From: Asticcacaulis excentricus CB 48
GTDB lineage: Bacteria > Pseudomonadota > Alphaproteobacteria > Caulobacterales > Caulobacteraceae
Direction: 5' to 3'
Assembly: GCF_000175215.2 (NCBI RefSeq)
Contig: NC_014817.1
Location: 1 to 64,000, forward strand
Length of the DNA stretch: 64,000 nt
A program made the translations under genes and the position numbers. Shown here piece after piece: positions 15,791 through 25,496 of the stretch. Every line of letters begins with the position of its first letter. The stretch's first letter is position 1. Under the pieces are notes generated by a model. It ran no database searches, was not told the DNA's origin, and was given only the letters and a program-made list of their open reading frames with translations.

Positions 15791-18274
15791 ATGCCCCGCG
15801 TCGCATTCAAAACTACTCTGATGGCCTGCTGCGCCGCCGTTTCGGTAATCGCCGTTATTGCGGCGCCCGTTCACGCCCAAACCGCCTCTATGGCTTTTCG
15901 TATCGAGGGGCAGCCGTTGGATCAGGCCCTGATCGAATTCGCACGCGCCGCCGACGTACAGGTGTTGTTCACGCCGGAACTGGTACGCGGTAAGCGCGCG
16001 GGGGCCGTATCGGGGACCCTCTCGCCGCGTGAAGCGCTGGCGACGCTACTTAACGGCACAGGGGTCGGCATCCGCAGCGTCAGCGCCGATGGCCGTACCT
16101 TCTCACTAGGTGCGACGGACGTGGCCGGCGCGGAGCCTGAAGTGGTCGTCGTCACCGCACTGAAGCGTACGGCAGCCATCGCCAAGGTGCCGGCGGCCGT
16201 CGTCGCCATCAACGGCACGGATATCCGCGAACGTGGCATCGTCGGCGCGGACGGTCTGGTCGACGAAATCCCAGGCGTTTCGATCAACTATTCGACCGGC
16301 GGCACGGGCTACGGTCTGCTCAGCATCCGCGGCATCGGCGGTGCCGATGACTATAAGCCAAACGGTTCGCCCTCGGTCGCCCTGCACGTCGACGGCATCT
16401 ATCAGACCTCGAACGCGTACGTCGGCATGCCTCTGTTCGACCTGGAGCGTATCGAGGTTCTGAAAGGCCCGCAGGGCACCCTCTATGGCCGCAATACGAC
16501 CGCCGGCGTCATCAACGCCATTACGCGCGGTCCATCGGAAGCCTTCGAAGGTTATGCCGACGTACGTGCCGGTAATTTCGATTATACACGCTTTGAGACG
16601 GCCTTCGGCGGCAAGGTCAGCGAGAATTTCGGCGTGCGTCTGGCCGTGATGGCCGAAAACGGTGGCGGCTTCATGAACGGCGAGGGTGCGGGCACGCTGG
16701 CCGGGTTTCGCCCCACCGTAGGCGGTATTGTGCAGACTCAGGTGCCTGCCGTCACCGATCCGGGCAAGCGCGAAGGTTTCGGCGACAAGGACATGGTCGC
16801 GGCGCGCGCCACCTTCTCGTTCGATTTCACGCCCCAGACCAATCTGACAGTCAAGGCCTTCGCCAGCCGCGACCGGGGCGACAGCCGTCAGTACGACCGT
16901 CTGGAAAAGGCGCTCGACAATACGCAGTTCAACGCCGGTGAAAACGCCGATCCGTACAGCTTCTATTCGCAGAAATACTTCACCCACGCCTACGACATCC
17001 GTGGCCTGTCGGGTACGCTGACGCACCGCGTGAAGGAAAACCTCAACTTCACCGTGGTCGGCGGCGTGCAATCGACCGACCGCACCGACGGCGGCAATGG
17101 CGACGGTTCGCCCTATCCCGGCTATGAGTACGCCTTCGACGAAAAGCTGTCGCAGGCGTCGCTGGAAATGCGTTTGAGCGACGACAATGGCGGCAAGTTC
17201 GACTGGATCGTCGGTGCCTTCTACCTGACCGATTCGGCGGATTTCGACTCGACCTGGACCAGCTTCACCGTGCGCTCGGTCTACGATAATAACCACAAGC
17301 AGCGCCGCAACTCCTTCGCCGTCTTCGGTCAGGCCGACTACAATGTCACCGAGAAGCTGCGCCTGTCGGGCGGTCTGCGTTTCACGCGCGACACCGTCGA
17401 TTACAAGGGCCAGAATATCGATCATAACCCCTGGGGCATCTCGATCTATAACTCGACCTTCGCCACCGTGTCGGGCTTTAGCTGGGATCGCGATTTCGAG
17501 GACGATAACCTGTCGGGCCGTCTGACAGCGCAGTATTTCGTCAACGACAATTTCAACCTCTTCGCCTCGGCGTCGACCGGCTATCGCGGCGGCGGGTTCG
17601 ACGGCACCTCGATCATGACGCTTGAGGAAACCTATCCGTTCGAGTCGGAAACCGTCACCGCCTATGAGGCCGGTGCGCGCTGGTACAAGGGCCGCTTCCG
17701 TGCCTCGCTGGATGTGTTCTCCTATAAGTTCAAGAATCTGCAGGCGACGACGCGCCTGGCCAACGACACCAATGGCCGCACCAATGTCGGTAAGGCGGAA
17801 ACCTCGGGTGTCGATCTGGCGGTCGGCGTGCGCCTGTTCGACGGTCAAACCCAGAAGCTCGATCTCGACCTCTCGGCGGCCTTCCTCGACTCGGAAATCA
17901 CCGAATATATCTCGCGCCGCGCCGCCGACGTGGCGGCCACGGTCGGCGATCCCCTGCCGGGCGCGCCGGACGTCACCGCCAATCTCAGCCTGAAGCATCA
18001 GGTGGCTTTCACTGGCGGCTGGTACCTGACGTCGCGCCTGACCGTCGCCCACCACGGCGAGGAGTCGAACCGCCTGAACGCCCTGCCGAACAATACGGCG
18101 GAGCCCTATACCCTGACCAATGTCCATGTGGAACTGGCGTCGCCGGCGTCGTGGTCGGTCTATGCCTTCGGCAAGAACGTCACCGATGAGGTCTACTTCC
18201 CGGAACTGAACGGGGCCGCCCGTCTGGTCGGGGCCCCGGCGACCTATGGCGTCGGTCTGCGTTACCGCTTCTGA
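15791..18274 (+). CDS. TonB-dependent receptor with STN signalling domain
   Basis: An 827-residue outer-membrane receptor. The selected ATG follows an AAGGAGATAAGCAT ribosome site and gives a signal peptide ending PVHAQ. The STN domain (about residues 35-105, IEGQPLDQALIEFARAADVQVLF) would contact the FecR protein encoded upstream. A TonB-box-like EVVVVTALKR, plug (LVDEIPGVSINYSTGG, GPQGTLYGRNTTAGVIN) and barrel ending LRYRF follow. The pattern is of the siderophore or complex-ligand type; ligand unknown. A long antisense frame across this gene is only a codon-bias shadow. Confidence 0.93.
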   Translation: MPRVAFKTTLMACCAAVSVIAVIAAPVHAQTASMAFRIEGQPLDQALIEFARAADVQVLFTPELVRGKRAGAVSGTLSPREALATLLNGTGVGIRSVSADGRTFSLGATDVAGAEPEVVVVTALKRTAAIAKVPAAVVAINGTDIRERGIVGADGLVDEIPGVSINYSTGGTGYGLLSIRGIGGADDYKPNGSPSVALHVDGIYQTSNAYVGMPLFDLERIEVLKGPQGTLYGRNTTAGVINAITRGPSEAFEGYADVRAGNFDYTRFETAFGGKVSENFGVRLAVMAENGGGFMNGEGAGTLAGFRPTVGGIVQTQVPAVTDPGKREGFGDKDMVAARATFSFDFTPQTNLTVKAFASRDRGDSRQYDRLEKALDNTQFNAGENADPYSFYSQKYFTHAYDIRGLSGTLTHRVKENLNFTVVGGVQSTDRTDGGNGDGSPYPGYEYAFDEKLSQASLEMRLSDDNGGKFDWIVGAFYLTDSADFDSTWTSFTVRSVYDNNHKQRRNSFAVFGQADYNVTEKLRLSGGLRFTRDTVDYKGQNIDHNPWGISIYNSTFATVSGFSWDRDFEDDNLSGRLTAQYFVNDNFNLFASASTGYRGGGFDGTSIMTLEETYPFESETVTAYEAGARWYKGRFRASLDVFSYKFKNLQATTRLANDTNGRTNVGKAETSGVDLAVGVRLFDGQTQKLDLDLSAAFLDSEITEYISRRAADVAATVGDPLPGAPDVTANLSLKHQVAFTGGWYLTSRLTVAHHGEESNRLNALPNNTAEPYTLTNVHVELASPASWSVYAFGKNVTDEVYFPELNGAARLVGAPATYGVGLRYRF

Positions 18275-18296
18275 TACTCTGTAAGCTTTTGCGTCG

Positions 18297-18330
18297 GCGT
18301 CCTCTTCCATTGCGGGGAGGACGCTTTTTT
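18297..18330 (+). terminator. Rho-independent terminator after the STN receptor gene
   Basis: GCGTCCTC and GAGGACGC form an 8-bp stem around a 12-nt loop and are followed by six T residues. It lies 22 nt after the receptor stop and faces the convergent tonB gene. Confidence 0.85.
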
Positions 18331-18335
18331 GTGCC

Positions 18336-19010
18336 TTAACGAATGAAAAATTCCAGCACGACGACGATCTCCTGCCCCTGCAGACCGGCTTCGGCGGGAA
18401 CGGGCAGGGGCGAGGCCGCGCGCAGGACCCGCAGGGCCTCGGCATCAAGCGATGGCACCCCGGAACTGCGTAGCAGCCGCCGCGACAGCACCTTGCCCTG
18501 CGCATCGACGGTGAAGCAGACGACCGCCGCCCCTTGCTGACGGCGGATGCGGGCTTCGGCCGGATAGCGTTTGTGCTGTTCGATGTGCGCCAGAAGACGC
18601 GCGCGCCAGTCCGGCGAGGCGGACACTGCTTTTGGCGCGGGCGGGGCGGGTTTGGACGCGGGTGCTGTCGTGGCCGGAGCCGGGCGCGCGTCTGAGGGCT
18701 TTTCGAGCGGCGCGGCCTCTTCGGGTGGCGGCACCCTCAGCGGTTCCACCGATGCGTCGGGCACGCGCTCCAACACCTGACGCGGCGGGGCCTTGCGCGC
18801 GGTGGCCTCGGTCTGAACCGGGCCAGGCGGACGCTCGCTTGGCGGCTGCGGTGGAGCCAGACGCACCATCTCTATAGTCAGGGCGTCCGGCTCCGGTGGC
18901 GCTTCCGGCGCGCTCTGCGCCCACTGCCATAACCCCGCCAAAGGCAGAGCGTGCAGCGCGGCGCTCAGCAGCAAGATCACCAGGCGTCCCCCAGGGCTTA
19001 CGGCCTTCAT
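18336..19010 (-). CDS. tonB: TonB-family energy transducer
   Basis: A 224-residue TonB protein with an N-terminal membrane anchor (residues 9-28, LVILLLSAALHALPLAGLW), a long Pro/Ala-rich periplasmic linker (about 35-125) and a C-terminal TonB domain (about 130-224; HKRYPAEARIRRQQGAAVVCF, then DAEALRVLRAASPLP). It couples proton-motive force to receptors in the outer membrane. Its start is 1 nt after the stop of the dihaem peroxidase gene, in a run receptor-peroxidase-tonB, so it is likely dedicated to that receptor. No ExbB/ExbD is encoded nearby. Confidence 0.9.
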   Translation of the reverse strand: MKAVSPGGRLVILLLSAALHALPLAGLWQWAQSAPEAPPEPDALTIEMVRLAPPQPPSERPPGPVQTEATARKAPPRQVLERVPDASVEPLRVPPPEEAAPLEKPSDARPAPATTAPASKPAPPAPKAVSASPDWRARLLAHIEQHKRYPAEARIRRQQGAAVVCFTVDAQGKVLSRRLLRSSGVPSLDAEALRVLRAASPLPVPAEAGLQGQEIVVVLEFFIR

Positions 19011-19011
19011 G

Positions 19012-20088
19012 CTAAAGCGTCTTCAGATAGGCGACCAGGGCGGCCTTTTCCTCGCGCGTTAGCCCCAGCGGCTTGAGCAGCGGCGAAGTCGTCGGGAAGA
19101 GCGGATCGTTTGCCTCACCCGCCTTCGGCTTGGGACGCGCCCCGCCTTCGTTATAGAAATTCACCGTGCCTTCCAGCGTCGGAAAAATACCGTTGTGCAT
19201 ATAGGGGCCGGTGCGCGAGACATTGCGCAGGGACGGCGTCTTGAAGGCTCCGACATCGGCCGGGTTTTTTGTCACCTCGTACCGGCCCAGATCTTCCAGC
19301 TTGCGGCCATAGAAGCTGAGACCGATATTGTGAAACTTCTGATCTGAGAACAGGGGGCCGTTGTGACAGTTGGCACAGCCTGCCTTGCCGCGAAACAGGT
19401 CCAGTCCGCGCAGTTCCTCATCAGACAGAACCTTTGTCCCGCTGGACAAGGCGCGGTCCCACTTCGAAGAGCGGGGTTTCAGCGTCCGCTGATAGGCGGC
19501 GAGCGCCATGGCCACTTCGGCCATGCTGACCTTTCGGACACCAAAGGCTTCTCGAAACGCGCTGCGATAGCCCGCGTCGTGATTGAGACGTTTCTCGATG
19601 TCTCCAGGTTTTGCGGACATCTCGCGATGGTCGGCGATCGGCCCTCCGGCCTGCGCTTCAAGACTTGCCGCCCGGCCATCCCAGAACAAAGTCTTCTGCC
19701 AGCCGGCGGTTATCAGACTGGGGGCGTTGCGGCGGCCGCGTTGGCGATCATGACCAAAAGAGGTTTTGATGCCATCACCAAAGGCGAGTTCCGAACTATG
19801 GCATGAGGCGCACGCGATTTGCTTCGATCCCGACAGGACCGGATCGTTGAACAGCTTAAGCCCCAGCGCAACCTTTTCCGGCGTTGACGGATTGGGCACG
19901 GGTGAGGTGACAGGGGGGAGCGCGCCGAATTCTTCGAACTCGGCCCCTTCATGCAGCAACGGGCGCGGCCAGGTTTCCGGTGCGCCCTGATAGGCTTTGC
20001 GTAAAACGTCGATGCCGGGACTGTCGAAACCGGTCCCGGCAAACACCATCAGTACGCCTGCGATCAGCAGGTGTTTAGGTTTCATCAT
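19012..20088 (-). CDS. Dihaem cytochrome c peroxidase (MauG/CcpA family)
   Basis: A 358-residue periplasmic dihaem protein with two c-type haem sites, CASCH near residues 93-97 and CANCH near 238-242. It also has the family motifs LFWDGRAASLEAQA and GPYMHNGIFPTLEGTVNFYN. A short N-terminal hydrophobic segment acts as a signal peptide. Members reduce peroxide or, like MauG and MbnH, oxidise protein side chains. Its ATG overlaps the stop of the upstream TonB receptor and tonB starts 1 nt after its stop; this strict coupling suggests a job on the imported ligand or its partner rather than general detoxification. That role is inference. The longer frame beginning TTG at 20091 is not preferred. 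Confidence 0.9.
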   Translation of the reverse strand: MMKPKHLLIAGVLMVFAGTGFDSPGIDVLRKAYQGAPETWPRPLLHEGAEFEEFGALPPVTSPVPNPSTPEKVALGLKLFNDPVLSGSKQIACASCHSSELAFGDGIKTSFGHDRQRGRRNAPSLITAGWQKTLFWDGRAASLEAQAGGPIADHREMSAKPGDIEKRLNHDAGYRSAFREAFGVRKVSMAEVAMALAAYQRTLKPRSSKWDRALSSGTKVLSDEELRGLDLFRGKAGCANCHNGPLFSDQKFHNIGLSFYGRKLEDLGRYEVTKNPADVGAFKTPSLRNVSRTGPYMHNGIFPTLEGTVNFYNEGGARPKPKAGEANDPLFPTTSPLLKPLGLTREEKAALVAYLKTL

Positions 20089-22895
20089 CAATACTTATAC
20101 TTGATCCCAACCCAGAAAGACCGCCCGAAGCGGTAGGGCTGCGAGGTGGAGGTGGTGCCGGTGATCTTCGGCAGAGTGTCGAGCAGGTTGGTGCCCTTGA
20201 CCTCAAGGGTCACCACATTGAGCCCGCGACGGACCAGTTCCGCATCAAACCCGCCATTGAAGGCGATGGTGTCGCCGTAATGGACGATGTCATAGACGTC
20301 ATAGGAGGCGCCGCCGACCGTGATATTGGTACCTGTGTCTTCAAGCTGATCGAAGGCGTCGCGCCAGCGGGCATTGAGGTTGGTGCGCAGGCGGCTTCCC
20401 AGCCAGCGGGCGCTCCAGTCGAGATTGGCAAGGCCGGGGGCCGCGAAATCCAGTCGCTGATTTTCCGCCAGCACATCCATCAGGGTGCGTACCTGCCCCT
20501 GATAGTAGACCAGATCACCGTCCACCTCCTCGGTGTCGCTGACCGCCATATAGGCGTTCGTGGCGTCGATATTGGTCTTGGTCTCACCCCAGTTGCCGCT
20601 GAAGGTGACGGTGTGGCGTCCGAAGCTCTTGCCCCATTCCAGCGACACACCGCGATAGGTCGATTCCCCGCCATTGGTCGGCAGATAGACACTATAGGTG
20701 CCCGTCGTGCCGTCAGCCTTGGTATAGGGACGCGCTTCAGTCGTCGTCGAACGGGTCAGTTGATCTTCATAGTCGCGCGAGATGAGTTTCAGGCGACCCT
20801 GACCACCCCACAGCGACCGGCTGAAAGCCAGGGTCAGTTCGTCGGAATAGGGGGTCTTCAGGGCGATACCGTCGTAGATGGTGCCACTGGAGACGCTGTA
20901 GAGATACCAGTCACCGGCCTTGTAGGTGCTCCCGACCTTCGACACGGTGCGGCGATAGGTGAAGGTGCGTGCGGTCGCGCCCTGAATGGCGTAACCGAGG
21001 AAGCTCTGATGGTAATAACGGTTGGCCCCGAAGGTCGCCGTTACCCACGGGAAGTCGTAGCTGACCGAGAAGCGCGGAGCGAAATTGTCGTTATCAAGCA
21101 CGCTTTCGCTGTCGTAACGCAGGCCAGCCCGCAGATTCAGATCACCAAAGCGACGGCTGTACTCAGCCCAGGCCGCCCGCGTGCGGACATCGACCGTGAT
21201 GTCATAGGCCGGATAGAGTAGTTTGGTGGTCAAAACCCCCTTGCCCGTCATACAGGCGGGGTCACCGTCGCTGCAGACGACCAGAGCCCCCACGCTGGTG
21301 CCCGTGGCGGTGTTATAGGAGGCATTGTCCTCGAACCGCTGCTTGTGCGCGGCGACGTAACCGAAATCGAAACCGCCGTCGAAGGATCCGCCCCACAGGG
21401 GTTGCGACCACTGGCCTTTCAGATTGGTGTCCTTCTGCGTCTGGGCGATATCGCCGAAACCGCCGAAGACGCAGTTGGTTGATGAGCAGTAGCCCGACCC
21501 AAGGACCGTGACCGGCCACGTAAACAGATTGCCAGGCGAGGAGCGGCTGGAATTTGACGCGGCATGGGTGGCGGTCAGCTTCCAGTTGGCCGAACCGGCG
21601 CGGCCTTTCAGTTCAATGCGCCCGCTCTTACCGCCGCCCTGCGTGACGATCAGGTCGTTCAGCATATTCTCGCGCGAATATTCCTGCGTATAGGGGGTGT
21701 AGCTGTACTGTGTGGTCAGGGTCATGCCTTTGGGCAAGTCGGCCTCAGCCTTGAGCAACAGATTGCGGCTTTCGCTTTTCAGGCCAAAGGGCGCATTGCC
21801 GTAATTGGCGTTCTTGTAATAGGTCAGCTCGGCCTCCTGACGGCTGGCCCCCACCATAAGACGCAGATAGTCGCTGACGGGCAGATCGACGCTCATGCCC
21901 GTGCGGCACTTGGTGTAGTCGGGCTCATTCGGGACATTGCTGCCCAGAGCGTCGCGCGTTTGCGGATCGATCTTGAAGCTGACCAGAGCATCGCTGGTGC
22001 AGCTACGGTAAATAGTCGCGCCATACTCCTTGCGCGGCGCGCGTGTGTCGATTTCCACCACGCCGCCGGTAAAGCCGCCGTAGCGCGCTGAGACGTTGGA
22101 GTCGCGCACCGTTACCGCGTCGACCAGACTGGAATCGACCCAGAGGGTTTCGGCACTGGCCCCGGAGGTTTTATCGTAGTGGGCCGGATTGCTGCTGTCG
22201 CTCGACATAACGTCGAGACGGCTGTTAGCCGCAACACCATCGAGAATGAATGAGTTCTCATAGGGCTGGCTGCCGGCAATCGAGACTTCCGACGGACGCA
22301 GGTCCTGAATGTCGTCGCTTGTCGCGCGGCCCTCATTGGTGCTGAAATAGACATGAGGCAGGATTTTCAGCGTCTGATTGACGTCGCCATTGCCGTTCTG
22401 GCGCGCTTCGATCGACTCACGCGACAGGATGCTGGTGCCGCTGTCGATAGGATCGCCCATCTCGTAGGCCAGCGGTGCACCGGCCTTCGTGCCATCGCCC
22501 GTCACGCCGTCACCCTGTACGCGGATCGTGCCGAGATTCGTATCGCCGCTCTCCGCCTGTATCAGGTTGAGGCGGACCGCATTGCCGGTAAGCTTATAGC
22601 TCAGACCCGTCCCCGCCAACAGCTTCGCCAGCGCCTGACGCGGCGTGTAATTGCCTTTGAGCGCCCCCGAACGGCGACCGTTGACAAGGTTGTTGTCGTA
22701 AAAAAGCTGAAGTCCCGCCGATTGCGCGAACTGCAAAAGGGCCTGATTGAGATCCTGCGCCGGCAGATTATAGGCCTGCACCGTTTCCATCGCGGTCGAT
22801 GTCTGCGCCAGCGCCGGTGCGGCCATCATCCCGCCCGCGATCAGCGCCCACACACACGCGCCAGAGGTCAGTTGTCGTAAACTTGCTTTTTTCAT
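20088..22895 (-). CDS. TonB-dependent receptor with STN domain
   Basis: A 935-residue receptor with signal peptide (ending PALAQ), an STN domain (about residues 40-110, YNLPAQDLNQALLQFAQSAGLQLFY), an extended linker, plug (about 130-280, containing ENSFILDGVAANSRLD) and barrel ending GIKYKY. Extracellular loops contain cysteine pairs (for instance YCSSTNC and CSDGDPAC), unusual for siderophore receptors. The STN domain fits control by the sigma/FecR pair at 23.8-25.4 kb. The gene overlaps the dihaem peroxidase gene and forms a three-gene unit with tonB. The chosen ATG begins a Lys-rich n-region. Confidence 0.92.
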   Translation of the reverse strand: MKKASLRQLTSGACVWALIAGGMMAAPALAQTSTAMETVQAYNLPAQDLNQALLQFAQSAGLQLFYDNNLVNGRRSGALKGNYTPRQALAKLLAGTGLSYKLTGNAVRLNLIQAESGDTNLGTIRVQGDGVTGDGTKAGAPLAYEMGDPIDSGTSILSRESIEARQNGNGDVNQTLKILPHVYFSTNEGRATSDDIQDLRPSEVSIAGSQPYENSFILDGVAANSRLDVMSSDSSNPAHYDKTSGASAETLWVDSSLVDAVTVRDSNVSARYGGFTGGVVEIDTRAPRKEYGATIYRSCTSDALVSFKIDPQTRDALGSNVPNEPDYTKCRTGMSVDLPVSDYLRLMVGASRQEAELTYYKNANYGNAPFGLKSESRNLLLKAEADLPKGMTLTTQYSYTPYTQEYSRENMLNDLIVTQGGGKSGRIELKGRAGSANWKLTATHAASNSSRSSPGNLFTWPVTVLGSGYCSSTNCVFGGFGDIAQTQKDTNLKGQWSQPLWGGSFDGGFDFGYVAAHKQRFEDNASYNTATGTSVGALVVCSDGDPACMTGKGVLTTKLLYPAYDITVDVRTRAAWAEYSRRFGDLNLRAGLRYDSESVLDNDNFAPRFSVSYDFPWVTATFGANRYYHQSFLGYAIQGATARTFTYRRTVSKVGSTYKAGDWYLYSVSSGTIYDGIALKTPYSDELTLAFSRSLWGGQGRLKLISRDYEDQLTRSTTTEARPYTKADGTTGTYSVYLPTNGGESTYRGVSLEWGKSFGRHTVTFSGNWGETKTNIDATNAYMAVSDTEEVDGDLVYYQGQVRTLMDVLAENQRLDFAAPGLANLDWSARWLGSRLRTNLNARWRDAFDQLEDTGTNITVGGASYDVYDIVHYGDTIAFNGGFDAELVRRGLNVVTLEVKGTNLLDTLPKITGTTSTSQPYRFGRSFWVGIKYKY

Positions 22896-23037
22896 TGTTA
22901 CCCGATCCGATTTTATGCGAATAATTCTCAGACGCATGCTTCGGGTAATAAGACGTCGCCTGTCGGAAATACGGTAAAAATAAGTGCCGCCTTTTCTAAA
23001 AAATTTATAATGAATTGAAAATAAGGAGATTTATCAG

Positions 23038-23772
23038 GTGCGATGGATTTTCTTTTGTCTGGTGAGCCTGGGGCTTGTCGGTTCGGCAGCGGCTGAAATC
23101 ACCTTTCGTCCCGAAGCCGAGGGGCAGGCCCTCGCGCGGGAACTGATGGAGCGCATTCCGCCGGAGAAGCGGGCGCAAATGCCATGGCTGAAAGATCCGG
23201 GGCCGGGGAAACGACTCCGCGACGGCGAAGTCCGCGACGTGCCCTTCTCGTTTCCCACCCTGTCGGAAAGGCTGGCTCAGTTCGATGCCGTAGACCCGTT
23301 GCACACGCAGTTGTTCGACGATACGGTCCATTCGACCCACTCGCCGTCACGCGCCCTGATCGAGACTAAAACGCCCTGCCTATGGAAAAAATCCAAAGCC
23401 GTCGGACCCGATGCCGACGGCACCGGACGGACCTATACGGTGACGACGATATATGACTGCGGCCAAGCCTATCTCATGACCGTCGAAGGCGACTACAGGA
23501 ACAGGCAGGGTAAGGGCATCATCTACAATGACGCGCTGTACAACGATCCGGTCGGCAATCGTTTCCTGACGCATCAACAGGGATTGCGTCATGACGGTCA
23601 GGTACAGACGACGCTTCTTTGGCTGAACGCCAGATATAAAATTACTTACGCGCTATATCATCCGGACACGACGGATTTCGACATACCGGCCCTGCGGGCC
23701 GTGCTCGTCGCCACCGCCCGGCAGCAATATGCGGAGATGGAAGCGCAAGCCGCGCAGGCTACGGATAAATGA
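23038..23772 (+). CDS. Secreted protein of unknown function
   Basis: A 244-residue exported protein: a cleavable signal (WIFFCLVSLGLVGSAAAE) follows a GTG start preceded by AAGGAG. The mature part is hydrophilic with a cysteine pair (TPCLW and YDCGQ, about residues 120-142) that may form a disulphide. I do not recognise the family. It lies on the opposite strand between the receptor gene and the fecR-like gene, and its last 14 nt overlap the 3' end of that convergent gene. The position suggests a periplasmic accessory of the receptor system, but this is inference. Confidence 0.72.
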   Translation: MRWIFFCLVSLGLVGSAAAEITFRPEAEGQALARELMERIPPEKRAQMPWLKDPGPGKRLRDGEVRDVPFSFPTLSERLAQFDAVDPLHTQLFDDTVHSTHSPSRALIETKTPCLWKKSKAVGPDADGTGRTYTVTTIYDCGQAYLMTVEGDYRNRQGKGIIYNDALYNDPVGNRFLTHQQGLRHDGQVQTTLLWLNARYKITYALYHPDTTDFDIPALRAVLVATARQQYAEMEAQAAQATDK

Positions 23773-24736
23773 CCGTTCCAGCGGGTGTGTCGAGGCTTCG
23801 CAGCTTAAGCCCCGTCGTGATCGAGGACAGGGCATTTTGCGGATCGCGGGTGTCGAACACGCCGCTGACCCGCCGTTCGGCCAGACCGGTACCGGCGATA
23901 TAGAGGCGATCCCTGCGGTAACGGTTGAGTTGCGCCACCACGTCTTTCAGCGGCGCACGGTCGAAGACCATGCGGCCGTCGCGCCAGGTTGCCGCCTGCA
24001 GTGAAGGTGCGGTTTGCACCGCCTGCCAGCCCTCAAGGCCATAGATGACCGATTGCCCCTCGGCGAGAACGGCCTGTCCGTGATCGTGGCTAACCCGGAC
24101 CAGGTGTTCGGTGACGGTGACGCGCACCCCCGTATCAAGGTATTCAACAGCAAATTCTGTTCCCAGTGCCTGAGACTCTCCTCCGCGTGCTACCACGACA
24201 AAGGGGCGGGTTTCAGCTCCCTGCCGGGGGGCTGCAATCACATAGGCGGCTCCTTTGCGTAGGGCGATCCGACGTGTGCCGGTGTTAAAGGCCAGATCAA
24301 CAGCGCTATTGCCATCAAGTGTCAGCTGACTGCCATCCGCCAGCCGAAAAGTGCGAACCTCACCCGGACCGGTACGCAAATCGGCGGCAGTGACAGACCC
24401 ATAAATGGCCATGCCGCTGATGCCAAGAAGCAGGCAAGCGGCGGCGGCCAGCGGTTGGCGCATGGCCGACAGGACTGGCTCCAAAACCTGCGCGCCGTAG
24501 ACCTGACGCCCCATTAGCGCCTCACGTCCTGGCCTTAGTGCCTCCGCCTGCCGCCAGGCCTCACGCGCTCTGGACAAGGCCGCGGCGTGGGCTGGGTCCG
24601 CCGACAGCCAGACTGCAAACTGCGCCTCGGTCTGAGGATCGAGCGGCCCTTCCTCCAGCTTTACCAGCCATTCGGCGGCCTCGCGCGCCGAATCGAGTTT
24701 GATGTGCCTGTTCCAGTGAGGAGTGGGGGCGGTCAC
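23759..24736 (-). CDS. FecR-type anti-sigma factor
   Basis: A 325-residue transducer with an N-terminal DUF4880-like segment (AAEWLVKLEEGPLDPQTEAQF), a membrane span near residues 95-115 (LAAAACLLLGISGMAIYG), the FecR periplasmic domain (about 120-215) and a C-terminal domain with VVAQLNRYRRDRLYIAG. It starts with GTG, 70 nt downstream of a sigma-factor gene. Together they are the probable controllers of the STN receptor at 20.1-22.9 kb, although an oppositely oriented gene separates them from it. Confidence 0.9.
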   Translation of the reverse strand: MTAPTPHWNRHIKLDSAREAAEWLVKLEEGPLDPQTEAQFAVWLSADPAHAAALSRAREAWRQAEALRPGREALMGRQVYGAQVLEPVLSAMRQPLAAAACLLLGISGMAIYGSVTAADLRTGPGEVRTFRLADGSQLTLDGNSAVDLAFNTGTRRIALRKGAAYVIAAPRQGAETRPFVVVARGGESQALGTEFAVEYLDTGVRVTVTEHLVRVSHDHGQAVLAEGQSVIYGLEGWQAVQTAPSLQAATWRDGRMVFDRAPLKDVVAQLNRYRRDRLYIAGTGLAERRVSGVFDTRDPQNALSSITTGLKLRSLDTPAGTVIYP

Positions 24737-24806
24737 GCAGCGGCCTCATGATGAATGTGATCAGATAGCATTATAAGATGTGCATCCACGTCAGACGATA
24801 TATGTC

Positions 24807-25358
24807 TCAGCGCCGACGGTGATCGGTTTCAAGGTGCTGCATCATGTGCGCGGTGGCCATGGCAAGGTGCTTTTGCACCGTGCTTTCGGAGATATTCAAA
24901 GCGGTCGCCGTTTCCCCATAGCTGAGACCATCCAGTCGGGTGAGGACGAAGACCTGTCGCGTGCGCTGAGGTAACCGCATTAAGGCCGCGAGCATGTACT
25001 TCGACTGCTCAGAGGCACTGACGAGATCCTCGGGTGAGGGGGCTCTGTCAGGGACGCAGTCCATCGCTATAGATTCCGGTTGTCCGACAGACAACCGCCC
25101 ACTACGGCGTAAGTGGTCTATCAAAAGGTTGCGCGCGATTCGGTAAAGGTATGGACGCTTCTGTTTGACAGCGGAGATCGCAGCCCCCATCACGGCCAAA
25201 CGTGCGAAGGTTTCCTGAGTCAGGTCTTCAGCCAGGGCCGCATTACGCGTATTTCTGAGAAAGTAGGCGTCTATCTCACCATGGTAAGACCTAAACAAAT
25301 GATTGAATACGTCATTACTCAAGGCGCTCAGTCTCGACCCAAAAACAATCCGACGCAC
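24807..25358 (-). CDS. ECF sigma factor (FecI-like)
   Basis: A 183-residue sigma factor with region 2 (FRSYHGEIDAYFLRNTRN...EDLTQETFARL, residues 22-55) and region 4 (LPQRTRQVFVLTRLDGLSYGETATALNIS, then ESTVQKHLAMA, about 128-170). It begins with GTG. It precedes a fecR-like gene on the same strand and is expected to activate the receptor-peroxidase-tonB unit. Confidence 0.9.
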   Translation of the reverse strand: MRRIVFGSRLSALSNDVFNHLFRSYHGEIDAYFLRNTRNAALAEDLTQETFARLAVMGAAISAVKQKRPYLYRIARNLLIDHLRRSGRLSVGQPESIAMDCVPDRAPSPEDLVSASEQSKYMLAALMRLPQRTRQVFVLTRLDGLSYGETATALNISESTVQKHLAMATAHMMQHLETDHRRR

Positions 25359-25496
25359 GATCCGTTATCAAAAATGCGAATGATATGCAATCGCGAAGAC
25401 TCCATGAGCCGCACGTTAATTTCGAAGTAGGGGCCCTATCGCTCTCTTATCATGTCTTACATGACTCTCTTGCCGCACCCGAATGCGCCTCACCCA

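Noticed and set aside
16106..18505. 799-codon open frame antisense to the STN receptor gene
   Set aside because: Codon-bias shadow of the GC-rich receptor; low-complexity Arg/Val/Gly-rich translation without motifs, start or context.
20280..21221. 313-codon frame antisense to the second STN receptor
   Set aside because: Same kind of shadow; no ribosome site and no family resemblance.
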